A DNA stretch of 64,000 bases from UBA5436 sp050951845 (GCA_050951845.1 JBMNJV010000001.1:955813-1019812), one strand, 5' to 3'. Counted from the first letter of the stretch, positions 8,879 to 19,079 are shown. The notes: generated by a model from the letters alone, not told the origin. A program made the numbers and translations.

Positions 8879-9016
8879 TTAAATCTGAAGATTGATCCCT
8901 TGATCTGAAACACAGCAAAACAGATCATGAAATTTAAATATTGGCAGGTAGTCTTATCTTCCGCCGGCCAATAAGTAATAACATAGAGTAGCAGAGACGG
9001 AGAGTAATAAAAAACT

Positions 9017-9790
9017 ATGAAAACAGAAGCTGATATCCGCAAAATAATTCCTTGTTTGGATTTGAAAGACGGTAAAGTTGTCAAAGGTACGAATTTTGTC
9101 GGTTTAAGAGAAATGGGCGATCCTTTGACCATGGCGAAGCATTATTGTGCTACCGGTGCTGATGAATTGGCGGTATTGGATATTTCAAAAACTCAAACCG
9201 GTGCAGATTTCAATATTGATTTAATCTATGCGATTTCTTCCGCAATTGATATTAAATTGATTGTAGGCGGAGGTATTGCTTCTCTGGCGGATGTTGCCAG
9301 AATTCTTCAAGCCGGTGCCGACAAGGTGAGTATTGCCAGTGCAGCTTTGAGTAATCCGCTTTTTATCAAAGAAGCCGCTGCAAAATTCGGTTCGGAAAAA
9401 ATCATAGTTGCTTTTGATATCCAACAGGATTCTGAATCCGGTAATTATTATATTTATACTCATGGCGGTACCAGAAAATCGGATTGGGAAGTTTTCAGGG
9501 CATTGGAAAAATTTACCGAATCGGGAGTAGGCGAATTCTTAATAACCGGAATTGATTTCGACGGTGCAAAACAAGGCTTTGATTTAGAGTTTTTTAAAGA
9601 AGCGGTAAAGTATACGGACAAACCGCTAATTGCCAGCGGCGGTGCCGGTAAGATAGAAGATTTTGTCGAATTGTTCAAACAGACATCTGTCAAATCCGGG
9701 TTGGCTGCCTCAATTTTTCATCAAAATGAAGTTGAAATACCGGAATTAAAAAGGGTTCTTACCGAAGCCGGTATTGAAGTTCGGCTATAG
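9017..9790 (+). CDS. hisF: imidazole glycerol phosphate synthase cyclase subunit
   Basis: 257 aa barrel closely related to HisA. Asp in IIPCLDLKDG and Asp in TGIDFDGAKQGFD are the catalytic acids; LIVGGGI and LIASGGAGK bind phosphate. HisF normally receives ammonia from the glutaminase HisH, which is not encoded in this window. It could use free ammonia or a HisH encoded elsewhere. GGAG lies about 14 nt before the ATG, a rather long spacing. Confidence 0.93.
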   Translation: MKTEADIRKIIPCLDLKDGKVVKGTNFVGLREMGDPLTMAKHYCATGADELAVLDISKTQTGADFNIDLIYAISSAIDIKLIVGGGIASLADVARILQAGADKVSIASAALSNPLFIKEAAAKFGSEKIIVAFDIQQDSESGNYYIYTHGGTRKSDWEVFRALEKFTESGVGEFLITGIDFDGAKQGFDLEFFKEAVKYTDKPLIASGGAGKIEDFVELFKQTSVKSGLAASIFHQNEVEIPELKRVLTEAGIEVRL

Positions 9791-9837
9791 AAATGCAGAT
9801 ATGAACTAAAATAAGAAAAGAAATGAGATTCTGAATT

Positions 9838-10461
9838 ATGCAACCTGATTTTTCAAAAAACAACGGCTTACTTTCGGTGATTTTGCAAGATTATGATACC
9901 GGCCAGGTCTTAATGAATGGTTTTATGAATGAGGAGGCCTATGATTTAACAGTGCGGGAGCAAGTGGTTTGGTTTTATTCAAGATCCAGACAGGAGTTAT
10001 GGAAAAAAGGTGAAACCAGCGGTAATTATCAACATGTGATCAGCATGTGTCTTGATTGTGATCAAGATGCATTATTAATCAGGGTCAAACCTGACGGACC
10101 TACTTGTCATTTGGGTAATGTCAGCTGTTTTGATGATTATTATTTCACATTGGAGATTTTGGAAAAAACAATCCAGGATCGTATGGCGAATCCCCGGGAA
10201 GGCTCTTATACCAAGTATTTGATCGAGCAAGGGATTGATAAAATTCTCAAAAAAACCAGCGAGGAAATGACTGAAACTGTGATTGCCGTCAAAAACTATA
10301 ATAAGGCAGAAATTGTTAATGAAGCAGGTGATTTACTCTATCATTTAATATTGCTGCTTAATCAAAGTGATGTGACTTTAGCGGATATCAAAGATAATTT
10401 AGCTGAACGACATGGTCTTAAGCAAAAATATAAGCAACGTAAAGAAATCGATCAATGGTAG
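9838..10461 (+). CDS. hisIE: bifunctional phosphoribosyl-AMP cyclohydrolase / phosphoribosyl-ATP pyrophosphatase
   Basis: 207 aa. The N-terminal HisI domain (about 1-105) has GFMNEEA, the SGNYQHV motif, CLDCDQDALL and PTCHLGNVSCF, with the cysteines that bind zinc. The C-terminal HisE domain (about 115-200) is MazG-like with EEMTE and NEAGDLLYHLILLL. It catalyses steps 2 and 3 of histidine synthesis. Last gene of the his operon; no clear terminator follows. Confidence 0.95.
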   Translation: MQPDFSKNNGLLSVILQDYDTGQVLMNGFMNEEAYDLTVREQVVWFYSRSRQELWKKGETSGNYQHVISMCLDCDQDALLIRVKPDGPTCHLGNVSCFDDYYFTLEILEKTIQDRMANPREGSYTKYLIEQGIDKILKKTSEEMTETVIAVKNYNKAEIVNEAGDLLYHLILLLNQSDVTLADIKDNLAERHGLKQKYKQRKEIDQW

Positions 10462-10592
10462 AACAGACAAGTAATATTTTAATGCGGCAATTTATTGAAT
10501 TAATAACAGAAATTGAACAGATAAAAATCCGGCAATTTAACAGACAATAAATTCGACGTGACAATAAGACGAGACAATAAAAGGAGAAATAA

Positions 10593-11228
10593 ATGAATAA
10601 TCAATCATTATTCTTGAGTGTGCTCAATCGGGGCAAGGCGGAGCAAGTCTTGAGTGAAATGAGGATATTAGGTTTGAAGGGTGGCGTAGTTTTGCTTGGT
10701 GAGGGAACGGTTTCCAATAAATTTTTGAAGATTCTCGGTTTGGAGGAAACTCAAAAGGAAATCATTTTTTTACCGATTGAGTCAAGATTTGAAGATGCTA
10801 TTCATGAAATGATGCTTGAAAGTTTTAATATACAGCGCAAACGACACGGAATTGCTTTTTCGATTCCGATCAGCCGTTTCGGCCGTTCGAGCAATCTTGC
10901 GGAAAATGAGAGATTTGATCCGCATTGCTTTGATAATCAATGTATTTTTGTAGTCGTAAATGAAGGACAAGGCAGGATAGTGATGGATAATGTCCGGAGA
11001 ATAGGAGAATTCGGCGGTACGATTATTCATGGACGCGGTGCAGGTGTTCCTGCCGAGTCATTTTTCCCGATCAATATTGAACCGCAAAAAGACATTGTGA
11101 TGCTCCTGGTCAAGAATGAATCGGTCAAACCGATTAAAGAATGTCTGGTCAATGAAATGGATCTTGATGAACCGAGCAAAGGTATCATTTTTGTTTTGCC
11201 TGTTTCGCGTATAACCGGCGCTTATTGA
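10593..11228 (+). CDS. tandem PII-like (GlnB-fold) protein
   Basis: 211 aa made of two ferredoxin-like PII-type halves. The first begins LFLSVLNRGKAEQVLSEMR with GGVVLLGEGT. The second begins CIFVVVNEGQGRIVMDNVRR with GGTIIHGRGAG. The second half resembles the P-II nitrogen-regulator superfamily, but I do not see the uridylylated T-loop tyrosine of GlnB, so a distinct ligand or partner is likely. It sits 16 nt upstream of a DUF1538 membrane protein that ends in a similar PII-like domain, so the two very likely work together. Confidence 0.75.
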   Translation: MNNQSLFLSVLNRGKAEQVLSEMRILGLKGGVVLLGEGTVSNKFLKILGLEETQKEIIFLPIESRFEDAIHEMMLESFNIQRKRHGIAFSIPISRFGRSSNLAENERFDPHCFDNQCIFVVVNEGQGRIVMDNVRRIGEFGGTIIHGRGAGVPAESFFPINIEPQKDIVMLLVKNESVKPIKECLVNEMDLDEPSKGIIFVLPVSRITGAY

Positions 11229-11244
11229 GCTTAGGAGGAGTTAC

Positions 11245-13116
11245 ATGAATATTTTGCAATCTAAAACTAAAGAAGTATCACAATCTTTAATTCCGATCGT
11301 AATTTTTGTAGCGGTCTTGGGCTTGACATTTATTCCGATTGATATTCCGGTTATGCAAAGATTTTTTGTCGGGGCATTTCTGGTTTTTGCCGGACTTTCA
11401 ATTTTTCTCTGGGGTGTAGATCAGAGTATGGAGCCGATCGGCTACCATATGGCACGTGAAATAGCGACAAGCAGAAGTCTGATTAAAACAATTCTTCTCA
11501 GCTTCGCGCTTGGTTTTTTAATAACGATTGCCGAGCCTGATATCTTAATTCTCGGCGATCAGGTAGAAAGTGCTTCCGGCGGAACGTTGGATGCAGGTTT
11601 TTTGGTAACAATGATTTCTGTCGGTGTCGGTGTGCTGATTTCAATTGCTTCAATCAGAATTCTCAGTAATTTTAAATATAATGTAATGATGACATTGGTC
11701 TATCTGGTAATTTTGGTTTTAGGCACTCAGGTTTCAGAAGAATTTTTGGCGATTTCATTTGATGCATCGGGTGCAACAACCGGTGCTTTGACTACACCGT
11801 TTGTATTGGCAATTTCAATAGGTTTATCACGAACTAAAGGTGGAAAAACGGCGGAAGAAGATTCTTTCGGAATGGTTGGCGCGATGAGTGCCGGACCGAT
11901 TTTAGCGGTCATGCTGATTTCAGTTCTTACCGGACAACAACATATTCATGGAGAAACAGCGGAGTTTGTTACTTCAACTGAGGTATGGGCTCCGATTTTC
12001 TCTGCACTGCAAAATACTTTAATTGAATCTCTGAAGGCTTTAGCTCCGATTGCAGGTTTATTCTTTATTTTTAACTTTTTTAAATTTAAAGTTAAACGTA
12101 AAGAGATGGTTCGAATTATACGCGGTCTAATCTATACGATTATCGGTTTGACTTTGTTCCTGGTCGGAGCGAATGAAGGATTTATGGATATGGGACGCAT
12201 TCTCGGTACAGGGTTAGCAGACAGATACTTCGAGATGCTTCCTGTTTTGGGGCTTGCATTAGGCATGATGGTAGTTTTGGCTGAACCTGCTGTTCACGTC
12301 TTAGGAGAACAGGTTGAAGATGTAACTGCGGGTAATATTCCGGTGAAAGTTTTGAAAGGTACTCTTTCAATTGGTGTCGGAATAGCAATTGCATTATCAA
12401 TGGTCAAAATCATGTCACCTCAAGTTCAGTTATGGTTCTTCTTATTACCCGGTTTTGCAATAGCGATTGCACTGTCATATTTTGTTGATCCGATCTTTGT
12501 AGGTATTGCCTTTGATGCGGGTGGAGTTGCATCGGGTCCGATGAGTGCAACATTTGTTTTGGCGTTTGCCCAAGGTGTGGCAGACAGTATTCCTACAGCG
12601 GATGTTTTGCGTGACGGTTTCGGGATTATTGCGATGATTGCGATGACGCCGGTTTTAAGTATTATGGTTTTGGGTTCGATCAATAAAATTCAAACAATGC
12701 GTTCCAAACATCCGGTACAAGAAGTTACTCCTACTGATCAAAAAGAAATTTGTGCAATTGCAGCTGATCAGATTTCAGGTGAGCATAAAGATTTGATCTT
12801 TTGTGTTGTAGAACGAGGCTATACTGAAGAAGTTATTGCTTTAGCAAGATCTGCCGGTTCAACCGGTGCGACAATTCTCCATGGTCGTGATGCAAGATCC
12901 GGAACCTGGCTTAGTAAATCGATGCGACTTCAGCCGGAAAAAGAAGTGCTTTGGCTTTTGGTTGATGCTGATATTACATTAAAAGTCAGTCAGACATTAC
13001 TGGATGCTTCAGATCAACAAGGCAGCCATATTGTCGCAATTTATGCTTTGCCTGTAACTGATGCGGACGGGCTTACCGCCGATGAAGATCTGTTTCAAGC
13101 AAGTGTGGAAAAGTAA
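11245..13116 (+). CDS. DUF1538 membrane protein with C-terminal PII-like domain
   Basis: 623 aa. Two homologous multi-spanning halves. Half 1 has AEPDILILGDQVES and ISFDASGATTGALTTPFVL. Half 2 has AEPAVHVLGEQVED and IAFDAGGVASGPMSATFVL. The repeated acidic AEP and FDA(S/G)G signatures look like paired re-entrant or ion-binding elements of a transporter built by duplication. Residues about 505-610 form a cytosolic PII-like domain (LIFCVVERGYTEEVI...GATILHGRDAR). AGGAGG precedes the ATG. DUF1538 function is not established; a PII-gated transporter is my inference. Confidence 0.8.
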   Translation: MNILQSKTKEVSQSLIPIVIFVAVLGLTFIPIDIPVMQRFFVGAFLVFAGLSIFLWGVDQSMEPIGYHMAREIATSRSLIKTILLSFALGFLITIAEPDILILGDQVESASGGTLDAGFLVTMISVGVGVLISIASIRILSNFKYNVMMTLVYLVILVLGTQVSEEFLAISFDASGATTGALTTPFVLAISIGLSRTKGGKTAEEDSFGMVGAMSAGPILAVMLISVLTGQQHIHGETAEFVTSTEVWAPIFSALQNTLIESLKALAPIAGLFFIFNFFKFKVKRKEMVRIIRGLIYTIIGLTLFLVGANEGFMDMGRILGTGLADRYFEMLPVLGLALGMMVVLAEPAVHVLGEQVEDVTAGNIPVKVLKGTLSIGVGIAIALSMVKIMSPQVQLWFFLLPGFAIAIALSYFVDPIFVGIAFDAGGVASGPMSATFVLAFAQGVADSIPTADVLRDGFGIIAMIAMTPVLSIMVLGSINKIQTMRSKHPVQEVTPTDQKEICAIAADQISGEHKDLIFCVVERGYTEEVIALARSAGSTGATILHGRDARSGTWLSKSMRLQPEKEVLWLLVDADITLKVSQTLLDASDQQGSHIVAIYALPVTDADGLTADEDLFQASVEK

Positions 13117-13125
13117 AAATAGTCT

Positions 13126-14088
13126 ATGCAGAAGAAAAACCGGGTCGAAATCAGTAAAGCACAGTTTTGGACTAAACCGTTTGTTTGGGTAACTGCTACA
13201 ATTATTTGTGTGATTCTTTGGGGCAGTACTTTCCCGATAGTTAAGACCTGTTACAGATTGTTTCAAATTGATAATTCTGCTCCGAATGTAGTACCCTCTT
13301 CGATTTTGTTTGGCGGTACCAGATTCTTTATTACAGGATTACTCATGATTTTGTTTACTGCAGTTACGGAAAAGATCAATCCGTTTCCGCAAAACAAAGT
13401 ACAATGGCGTGATTCTTTTATTCTTGCCATACCATTGACAATTTTTCAATACGGTTTTTATTTTGTCGGAATTGCCAATACTTCCGGAGCGGTCGGTTCG
13501 ATTATGGCTTCAACTTCTTCGTTTATGGAAGTTGTTTTAGCAGGTTTATTATTTGCTGATGAAAAGCTGAATTTCTCAAAAATAATTGGCTGTATCATCG
13601 GTTTTATCGGTGTGATTATATTGAATATCAGGGGAGACATGGTTGTGAAATTTAATTGGTTAGGTGACGGTCTGATATTACTTTCATCATTTTCAACATC
13701 AATTGGAACAACGACTAATAAAGTTTTCTTGAAACGTAATCATCCGCGTTTGCTGAATGGCTGGAATTTTATTTTGGGCAGTTCGGTATTAATAATTATC
13801 GGTTTAAGTTTTGGCGGATCACTGAATTCCCGAAATAACACGGCTTGGTTTCTTTTGCTTTGTTTGAGTGTTTTAGGGGCAATAGCTTTCGCATTATGGA
13901 CAACAATGTTAAAATATCATTCTGTTTCAAAACTGAGTGTATTTAAAAGTCTGATCCCTGTAGTCGGAACAATCGGCTCAGCTGTTATTTTGAAAGAGAA
14001 TGTTTTGCAAATTAATTTAATTGTTGCCTTGGTTGTAGTAGTGGTGGGAATTTATTTAGTAAATTATAATAAAAAAAACAATTGTTGA
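13126..14088 (+). CDS. EamA/DMT-family transporter
   Basis: 320 aa, about ten hydrophobic helices in two EamA repeats. The first half begins WVTATIICVILWGSTFPIVK; TSGAVGSIMASTSSFMEVVLAGLLF is the usual helix pair ending the first repeat. The second half starts near WLGDGLILLSSFSTSIGTT. Likely exports amino acids or related metabolites; substrate unknown. It starts 9 nt after the DUF1538 gene, so cotranscription is likely, though the ribosome site is weak. Confidence 0.85.
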   Translation: MQKKNRVEISKAQFWTKPFVWVTATIICVILWGSTFPIVKTCYRLFQIDNSAPNVVPSSILFGGTRFFITGLLMILFTAVTEKINPFPQNKVQWRDSFILAIPLTIFQYGFYFVGIANTSGAVGSIMASTSSFMEVVLAGLLFADEKLNFSKIIGCIIGFIGVIILNIRGDMVVKFNWLGDGLILLSSFSTSIGTTTNKVFLKRNHPRLLNGWNFILGSSVLIIIGLSFGGSLNSRNNTAWFLLLCLSVLGAIAFALWTTMLKYHSVSKLSVFKSLIPVVGTIGSAVILKENVLQINLIVALVVVVVGIYLVNYNKKNNC

Positions 14089-14229
14089 ATCAATCAAGTA
14101 TCAGATATTTGAATTTAGCTTAATTTTATGGATGAAATTATGATAGATTAAGACAGAAGAAAAATGATAAAATCAGATTGTTTTAAAATTCTGATGACTT
14201 GATACGGTAAATAAAAGTGGGGATGAAAA

Positions 14230-15564
14230 ATGAAAGTTACAAAATTCGGCGGAACATCGTGTGCTGATGCTTCTCAGTTCAAAAAAGTAAAATCGATTAT
14301 TACGGCAGACAGCGAAAGGAAGATTGTAGTTGTGTCTGCTCCCGGCAAACGTTTTTCTGATGATCATAAGATTACCGATATGTTGTATTTATGCCATCAA
14401 TTAATGGAAATCGGGATAGGCGGAGAAGAAGTTTTTGCTTCAATAAAAGAACGCTTTTTGTCAATTCAAAATGATTTGAATTTGATGATCGATCTTGAAC
14501 CTGAATTGAACGAAGTTGAACAAAAGCTGATTGCGGGAGCATCCAGAGATTATGCAGCCAGCCGTGGTGAGTATTTTTCGGCAAAATTAATGGCAGCATA
14601 TCTCGGCTATCAATTTATCGATGCTGCAGAGATTATTCGTTTTGATCAAAATGGAAAATATGATGAAAATCTGACCCGGATTTTAATTAAAGATAACATT
14701 AAAGATGAATGTTTTGTAATTCCGGGATTCTACGGTGCTCAGGAGAACGGCTCTATTATCACTTTTTCCAGAGGTGGCTCGGATATTACAGGCTCAATTG
14801 TAGCTTCCGCACTTTCGGTTGAAAAATATGAAAACTGGACAGATGTTTCAGGCTTTTTAGCTGCTGACCCGAGAATAGTTGATAATCCGATGCCTTTACA
14901 TATTGTAACCTATGATGAATTACGTGAATTGAGTTACATGGGTGCTGCGGTTTTACATCATGAGGCTATTTTCCCCGCCAGACAAAGAGGGATTCCGATC
15001 CATATTCTTAACACCAATGCGCCGAACGATCCGGGGACGCTGATTTTGCCGAAAGCCAAAAGAACAAAAGATGATCCGATTTTAACCGGAGTAGCCGGTG
15101 TCAAAGATTTTATGGTTATAGATGTGGAAAAATACCGGATGACCGAAGATGTGAGTTTTTTCCGAAAATTATGCTCAGTATTTGAAACCAATGGAATTCA
15201 AATTCACCACATGCCTTCTTCAATTGATACAGTGTCGCTAATTGTACGTGAAGAGAGTATGCGCGGCAAAGAAAGAAAAATGCTGGAAGAAATCGATATA
15301 TATTGTTCGCCTGATCGTATTGAAATAACACCCGGCTTGGCCTTGTTAGCAGTTGTAGGTGAGAATATGGCGATGCGTGCCGGTGTTTCGGCAAGAGTCT
15401 TCGGAGCGTTAGCCAGCTCAGGAATTAACATTCGTATGATTTCTCAGGGCTCAAGCGAATTTAATATTATTGTAGGTATTGCCAACAATGATTTTGAAAA
15501 TGCAGTATCAACAATTTATAATGAGTTTTTCCGGAAATCTCCCGACGAGCCTGCGAGTCGGTAG
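14230..15564 (+). CDS. aspartate kinase (threonine-cluster copy)
   Basis: 444 aa. Begins MKVTKFGGTSC, the kinase signature, with FSRGGSDITGS in the catalytic domain. Two ACT domains at the C-terminus (from about residue 295; ALLAVVGENMAM and INIRMISQGSSEFN) imply allosteric control by an end product. It phosphorylates aspartate, entering the Thr/Lys/Met pathway. Followed by thrC and thrB, so it is probably the threonine-dedicated isozyme; a second aspartokinase is at 33.95 kb with the lysine genes. Confidence 0.9.
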   Translation: MKVTKFGGTSCADASQFKKVKSIITADSERKIVVVSAPGKRFSDDHKITDMLYLCHQLMEIGIGGEEVFASIKERFLSIQNDLNLMIDLEPELNEVEQKLIAGASRDYAASRGEYFSAKLMAAYLGYQFIDAAEIIRFDQNGKYDENLTRILIKDNIKDECFVIPGFYGAQENGSIITFSRGGSDITGSIVASALSVEKYENWTDVSGFLAADPRIVDNPMPLHIVTYDELRELSYMGAAVLHHEAIFPARQRGIPIHILNTNAPNDPGTLILPKAKRTKDDPILTGVAGVKDFMVIDVEKYRMTEDVSFFRKLCSVFETNGIQIHHMPSSIDTVSLIVREESMRGKERKMLEEIDIYCSPDRIEITPGLALLAVVGENMAMRAGVSARVFGALASSGINIRMISQGSSEFNIIVGIANNDFENAVSTIYNEFFRKSPDEPASR

Positions 15565-15665
15565 ATTTTCGGAGGCAAGAACTGTGCGGTGAGTGCCAAA
15601 GCAAGCAAGGCATGTACAAACCCGCAGGCTTACTGCTAAGCAACATATCGATATATGAGGATAAA

Positions 15666-17108
15666 ATGAAATATCATAGTACCAGAAATAAAAATGATTT
15701 ATTTTCACCTTCTGAGGCGGTTTTACAAGGTTTAGCGCCGGACGGCGGGCTTTTTGTACCTCAGGAATTAGCGAAAATTGATTTTATCAGATGGCTTGGT
15801 TCTGATTATCAGACTATTGGCAAAAGAATTTTTAAAATATTCTTTTCAGATTTATCCGATCAAGTTATTACGGAAATAGTTGATGCTGCTTATGGCGATA
15901 ATTTCGATGATCCGCAAATTGTTCCGGTCCATCGAATTAATGAACAGACCGGTTTTTTAGAATTATGGCATGGGCCGACTCTTGCATTCAAAGATTTAGC
16001 TCTTCAATTTTTGCCGCATTTGATGCAGGCTGCCAAGAAACAGCTGAACTTCGAACAGGATATTTTAATTTTAACCGCAACTTCGGGTGATACAGGTAAA
16101 GCTGCGATGGAAGGTTTTGCCGGCGTAGAGCATTTTAAAGTTATCGTTTTTTATCCGCATAACGGTGTCAGTTCTTTTCAGAAAAGACAGATGTTATGTC
16201 GTGAACACGATAATGTACGAGCCATTGCTTTACAAGGTGATTTTGATGATTGTCAGCGTGGTGTAAAACAATTGTTTTCCGATCAGAATTTTTCTGCCGA
16301 GGTGGCAACAGCCGGTTATGCTTTATCTTCTGCCAATTCAATCAATATCGGCCGCCTGATTCCCCAGATGGTTTACTATATTAACAGCTATTTACAAGCT
16401 GTTGCGGCAAATTACTTGTCATATGGTGATCCGGTTTCAGTTGTAGTTCCGACAGGCAATTTCGGTAATATTTTAGCTGCTTGTTATGCTAAAGCAATGG
16501 GTTTACCTTTGGGCAGAATTCATTTAGCAGCAAACCGAAATAATGTTTTGGCTGATTTTCTGCAAACCGGAATTTATGACAGTAATCGTAATTTGGTAAA
16601 AACTTCATCACCTTCGATGGACATTTTGGTTGCCAGCAATTTGGAACGTTATTTATATTTAAAAAATCCGGATAGTGAATGGCTGAAATCATTAATGCAT
16701 GATTTGAATGTTTCCGGCAGATTCCAAATCGATACAGATCTTTTGGATTTAACCGCTTCTTGGACAGATGAAAATGAAACTTCAGCTGCGATTAATCAGG
16801 TTTATCAGAAATATGACTATTTGATTGATCCGCACACTGCTGTTGCCTATTCAGCGCTGGCTAAAGCCGGATTAACCGATTTGACATTAGTTGCGAGTAC
16901 GGCAAGTCCATATAAGTTTATGGAAAAAATATTGTCAGCTTTAGATAAAGACATTCCGCCGGATGATTGGCAATCGATTGAAATTATTGCTGAATTATCC
17001 GGGCAGGAAATTCCGCAAACGGTCAGTAAATTATGGCAATTGACTCAGGATCAGGAAATAATAATTAAGGCTGATCAAATGTCACAAGCAGTGCTTGATA
17101 ACATTTAA
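15666..17108 (+). CDS. thrC: threonine synthase
   Basis: 480 aa, PLP enzyme turning O-phosphohomoserine into threonine. Seen: the PLP lysine motif GPTLAFKDLALQF, the phosphate loop TATSGDTGKAA, and VVPTGNFGNILAACYAKAMG. The start ATG at 15666 (MKYHSTRNKND) follows GAGG by 5 nt; the longer reading from 15612 adds 18 residues with no family similarity. Length fits the long, bacterial-type ThrC. Confidence 0.93.
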   Translation: MKYHSTRNKNDLFSPSEAVLQGLAPDGGLFVPQELAKIDFIRWLGSDYQTIGKRIFKIFFSDLSDQVITEIVDAAYGDNFDDPQIVPVHRINEQTGFLELWHGPTLAFKDLALQFLPHLMQAAKKQLNFEQDILILTATSGDTGKAAMEGFAGVEHFKVIVFYPHNGVSSFQKRQMLCREHDNVRAIALQGDFDDCQRGVKQLFSDQNFSAEVATAGYALSSANSINIGRLIPQMVYYINSYLQAVAANYLSYGDPVSVVVPTGNFGNILAACYAKAMGLPLGRIHLAANRNNVLADFLQTGIYDSNRNLVKTSSPSMDILVASNLERYLYLKNPDSEWLKSLMHDLNVSGRFQIDTDLLDLTASWTDENETSAAINQVYQKYDYLIDPHTAVAYSALAKAGLTDLTLVASTASPYKFMEKILSALDKDIPPDDWQSIEIIAELSGQEIPQTVSKLWQLTQDQEIIIKADQMSQAVLDNI

Positions 17109-17243
17109 TGTTATTTGCTAAATGGATATAATAGCTTTTGTTAAATAGTGTAGTTTAATGATTACTGCAGAAGCGATGTAATAGCGATATAATTTTGAAT
17201 AATTAATTCTTTGAATAGTGTGAGGATATAATAGAGGAATAGC

Positions 17244-18233
17244 ATGAAACAGTATACAGTAAGAGTCCCTGCCACCAGTGCAAACATAGGTCCGGGTTTT
17301 GATTGTTTAGGCGTAGCATTTAAGTTATATAATTGGTTTACTTTTACTTGGGACAATCCCGATCAACCGGTGAGTTATCAAGAACAGATAAAGTGGCTTG
17401 CTACAAGAACCGCAGCTCAAATGCCTATGTTGGAGGCTTATGTACAATATTGCCGTCTGTTCGATGTTGAATTGCCTATTCCGACCAAGGTTGAATGTAT
17501 CGAAAATGATGTTCCGGTAGCCAAAGGTTTAGGATCTTCAGCAACTTGTTATGTTGCAGGTGCCGGAGCTGCCCAGTGGATTGCCGGACAGCTTTATTCT
17601 GCTGATCAAATTGAATCAAGTTTTAATAAGCACAATGTAAATCCTTTTTCGAAAGATGCAATTTTAGCGATTGCTTCAACAATTGAGCAGCATCCGGATA
17701 ATCTCAGTCCCGCAGTTTTCGGCGGTATGCAATTGGCGGCAATTTTAGATGCGGATAATCTGCCGCAAGTTGTTACTCAAGAGTTTAGTGTGAATTCAGA
17801 TGTCAGCTTTATTATCAGTATTCCGAATTTCAGTTTGAAAACGGCTAAAGCCAGAGGTATTCTGCCTGCAGAAGTAGCACGTGCCGATGCAATTTTCAAT
17901 ATCAGGGCATTGGGTTATTTGATCAAAGGTATGTCCGATGCAAATCATGAGTTATTGAGTTTAGGTCTGCAGGATAAATTGCATCAGCCTTATCGGGCCG
18001 GCTTAATTCCCAATTTTTATGAAATACTGAATATCGGCATACAATCCGGAGCATGCGGCAGTGTTCTTTCAGGTGCGGGACCGTCAATTTTGACTGTTAC
18101 CTCTTACTCACAGGCTGATCCGGAGGAAATAAAAAACAATATTCAAACCTGCTTAGGCAATACTTGGGAAGTAAGAATTCTCGAACTTGATCATGAAGGT
18201 ATGGTAGGACATGAAGGAAAAACAATATTCTGA
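17244..18233 (+). CDS. thrB: homoserine kinase
   Basis: 329 aa GHMP kinase. N-terminal VRVPATSANIGPGFDCLG, ATP-binding PVAKGLGSSATCYVAGAGA, and C-terminal GSVLSGAGPSILTV. Phosphorylates homoserine to the ThrC substrate. It lies 135 nt after thrC, with AGAGGAA before the ATG. The 3' end overlaps the following thioesterase by 23 nt in another frame. No homoserine dehydrogenase is present in this window. Confidence 0.93.
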   Translation: MKQYTVRVPATSANIGPGFDCLGVAFKLYNWFTFTWDNPDQPVSYQEQIKWLATRTAAQMPMLEAYVQYCRLFDVELPIPTKVECIENDVPVAKGLGSSATCYVAGAGAAQWIAGQLYSADQIESSFNKHNVNPFSKDAILAIASTIEQHPDNLSPAVFGGMQLAAILDADNLPQVVTQEFSVNSDVSFIISIPNFSLKTAKARGILPAEVARADAIFNIRALGYLIKGMSDANHELLSLGLQDKLHQPYRAGLIPNFYEILNIGIQSGACGSVLSGAGPSILTVTSYSQADPEEIKNNIQTCLGNTWEVRILELDHEGMVGHEGKTIF

Positions 18234-18843
18234 TATTATAAATAATTCTAAATCCCATCTGCAAGATTACACAGAAAAGATCAGAGATAAGTCAGATAAG
18301 GAATTCTATGCCTTGTTGAGTCAAATGATTATTAATCGTTTGGAACATAATCATTTTGCCAATGAATTAGGTGCAAAAATGGAGACGGTTAAGCATCAGA
18401 AATCTGTGGTGTCATTATTGGTTGGCGAACAACATCTGAACCCCAACGGAACGGTACATGGTGGTGTAGTGATGACTTTAGCCGACACCGCGGCCGGAGC
18501 CTGTTTGCTTTATCTCGGCCAGCCCTCGGCCACAATTGATCTCAGTTATCGCTTTTTGAAGCCTGTTTTTGAAGGTGATTTGTTAGTAGCAAAAGCAAGA
18601 GTTATTCAATCAGGTAAAACGGTTATTGTAGTTGAAGTCGATTTATATGTAATCCAGCAGTCTGAATATGATAATATTGCTGATCTGATTGACATTTCCT
18701 CAGAAAATCTGAATCAAAAATTAATCGGTGCCGCAACAGCTTCATTTGTTCGTCGCGACCGTCATCTTCCGGAATTGCCGCCGGAAATTCTGGATCTTGC
18801 TGACCAGTTTATTCAAGATTATATTGCGGAAAAATCAAAATAA
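18211..18843 (+). CDS. PaaI-like hotdog-fold thioesterase
   Basis: 210 aa. A PaaI/YbgC-type hotdog domain occupies about residues 60-160, with the hallmark NPNGTVHGGVVMTLADTAAG in which the His-Gly-Gly motif and the following Asp form the active site. There is an N-terminal helical extension of about 50 residues and a C-terminal tail. Probably hydrolyses an acyl-CoA. The start overlaps the thrB end, so it is translationally coupled to the threonine operon; the link to threonine metabolism is unclear. Confidence 0.8.
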   Translation: MKEKQYSDIINNSKSHLQDYTEKIRDKSDKEFYALLSQMIINRLEHNHFANELGAKMETVKHQKSVVSLLVGEQHLNPNGTVHGGVVMTLADTAAGACLLYLGQPSATIDLSYRFLKPVFEGDLLVAKARVIQSGKTVIVVEVDLYVIQQSEYDNIADLIDISSENLNQKLIGAATASFVRRDRHLPELPPEILDLADQFIQDYIAEKSK

Positions 18844-19079
18844 TCGGCTCTGCAAGCCATAATCCACAAAACTGAACTTTTTGACACCTATTTATCTGTT
18901 GTTCAGCAATCCTATGTCAAAAAAGCCGACTCTGTGGTTTGAGATCCACAAAACTGAACTTTTTGACACCTATTTATCTGTTGTTCAGCAATCCTGTGTC
19001 AAAAAAGCCGACCCTGAACTGTCCCCCAAAAAGTGGAGAAAAATTATACAATAGAATTAGAAGCTTGAGGGAGGACAGA

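Noticed and set aside
18939..19079. N-terminal extension of OrfA
   Set aside because: It crosses the IS terminal repeat and host repeat DNA; the ATG at 19080 has GGGAGG.
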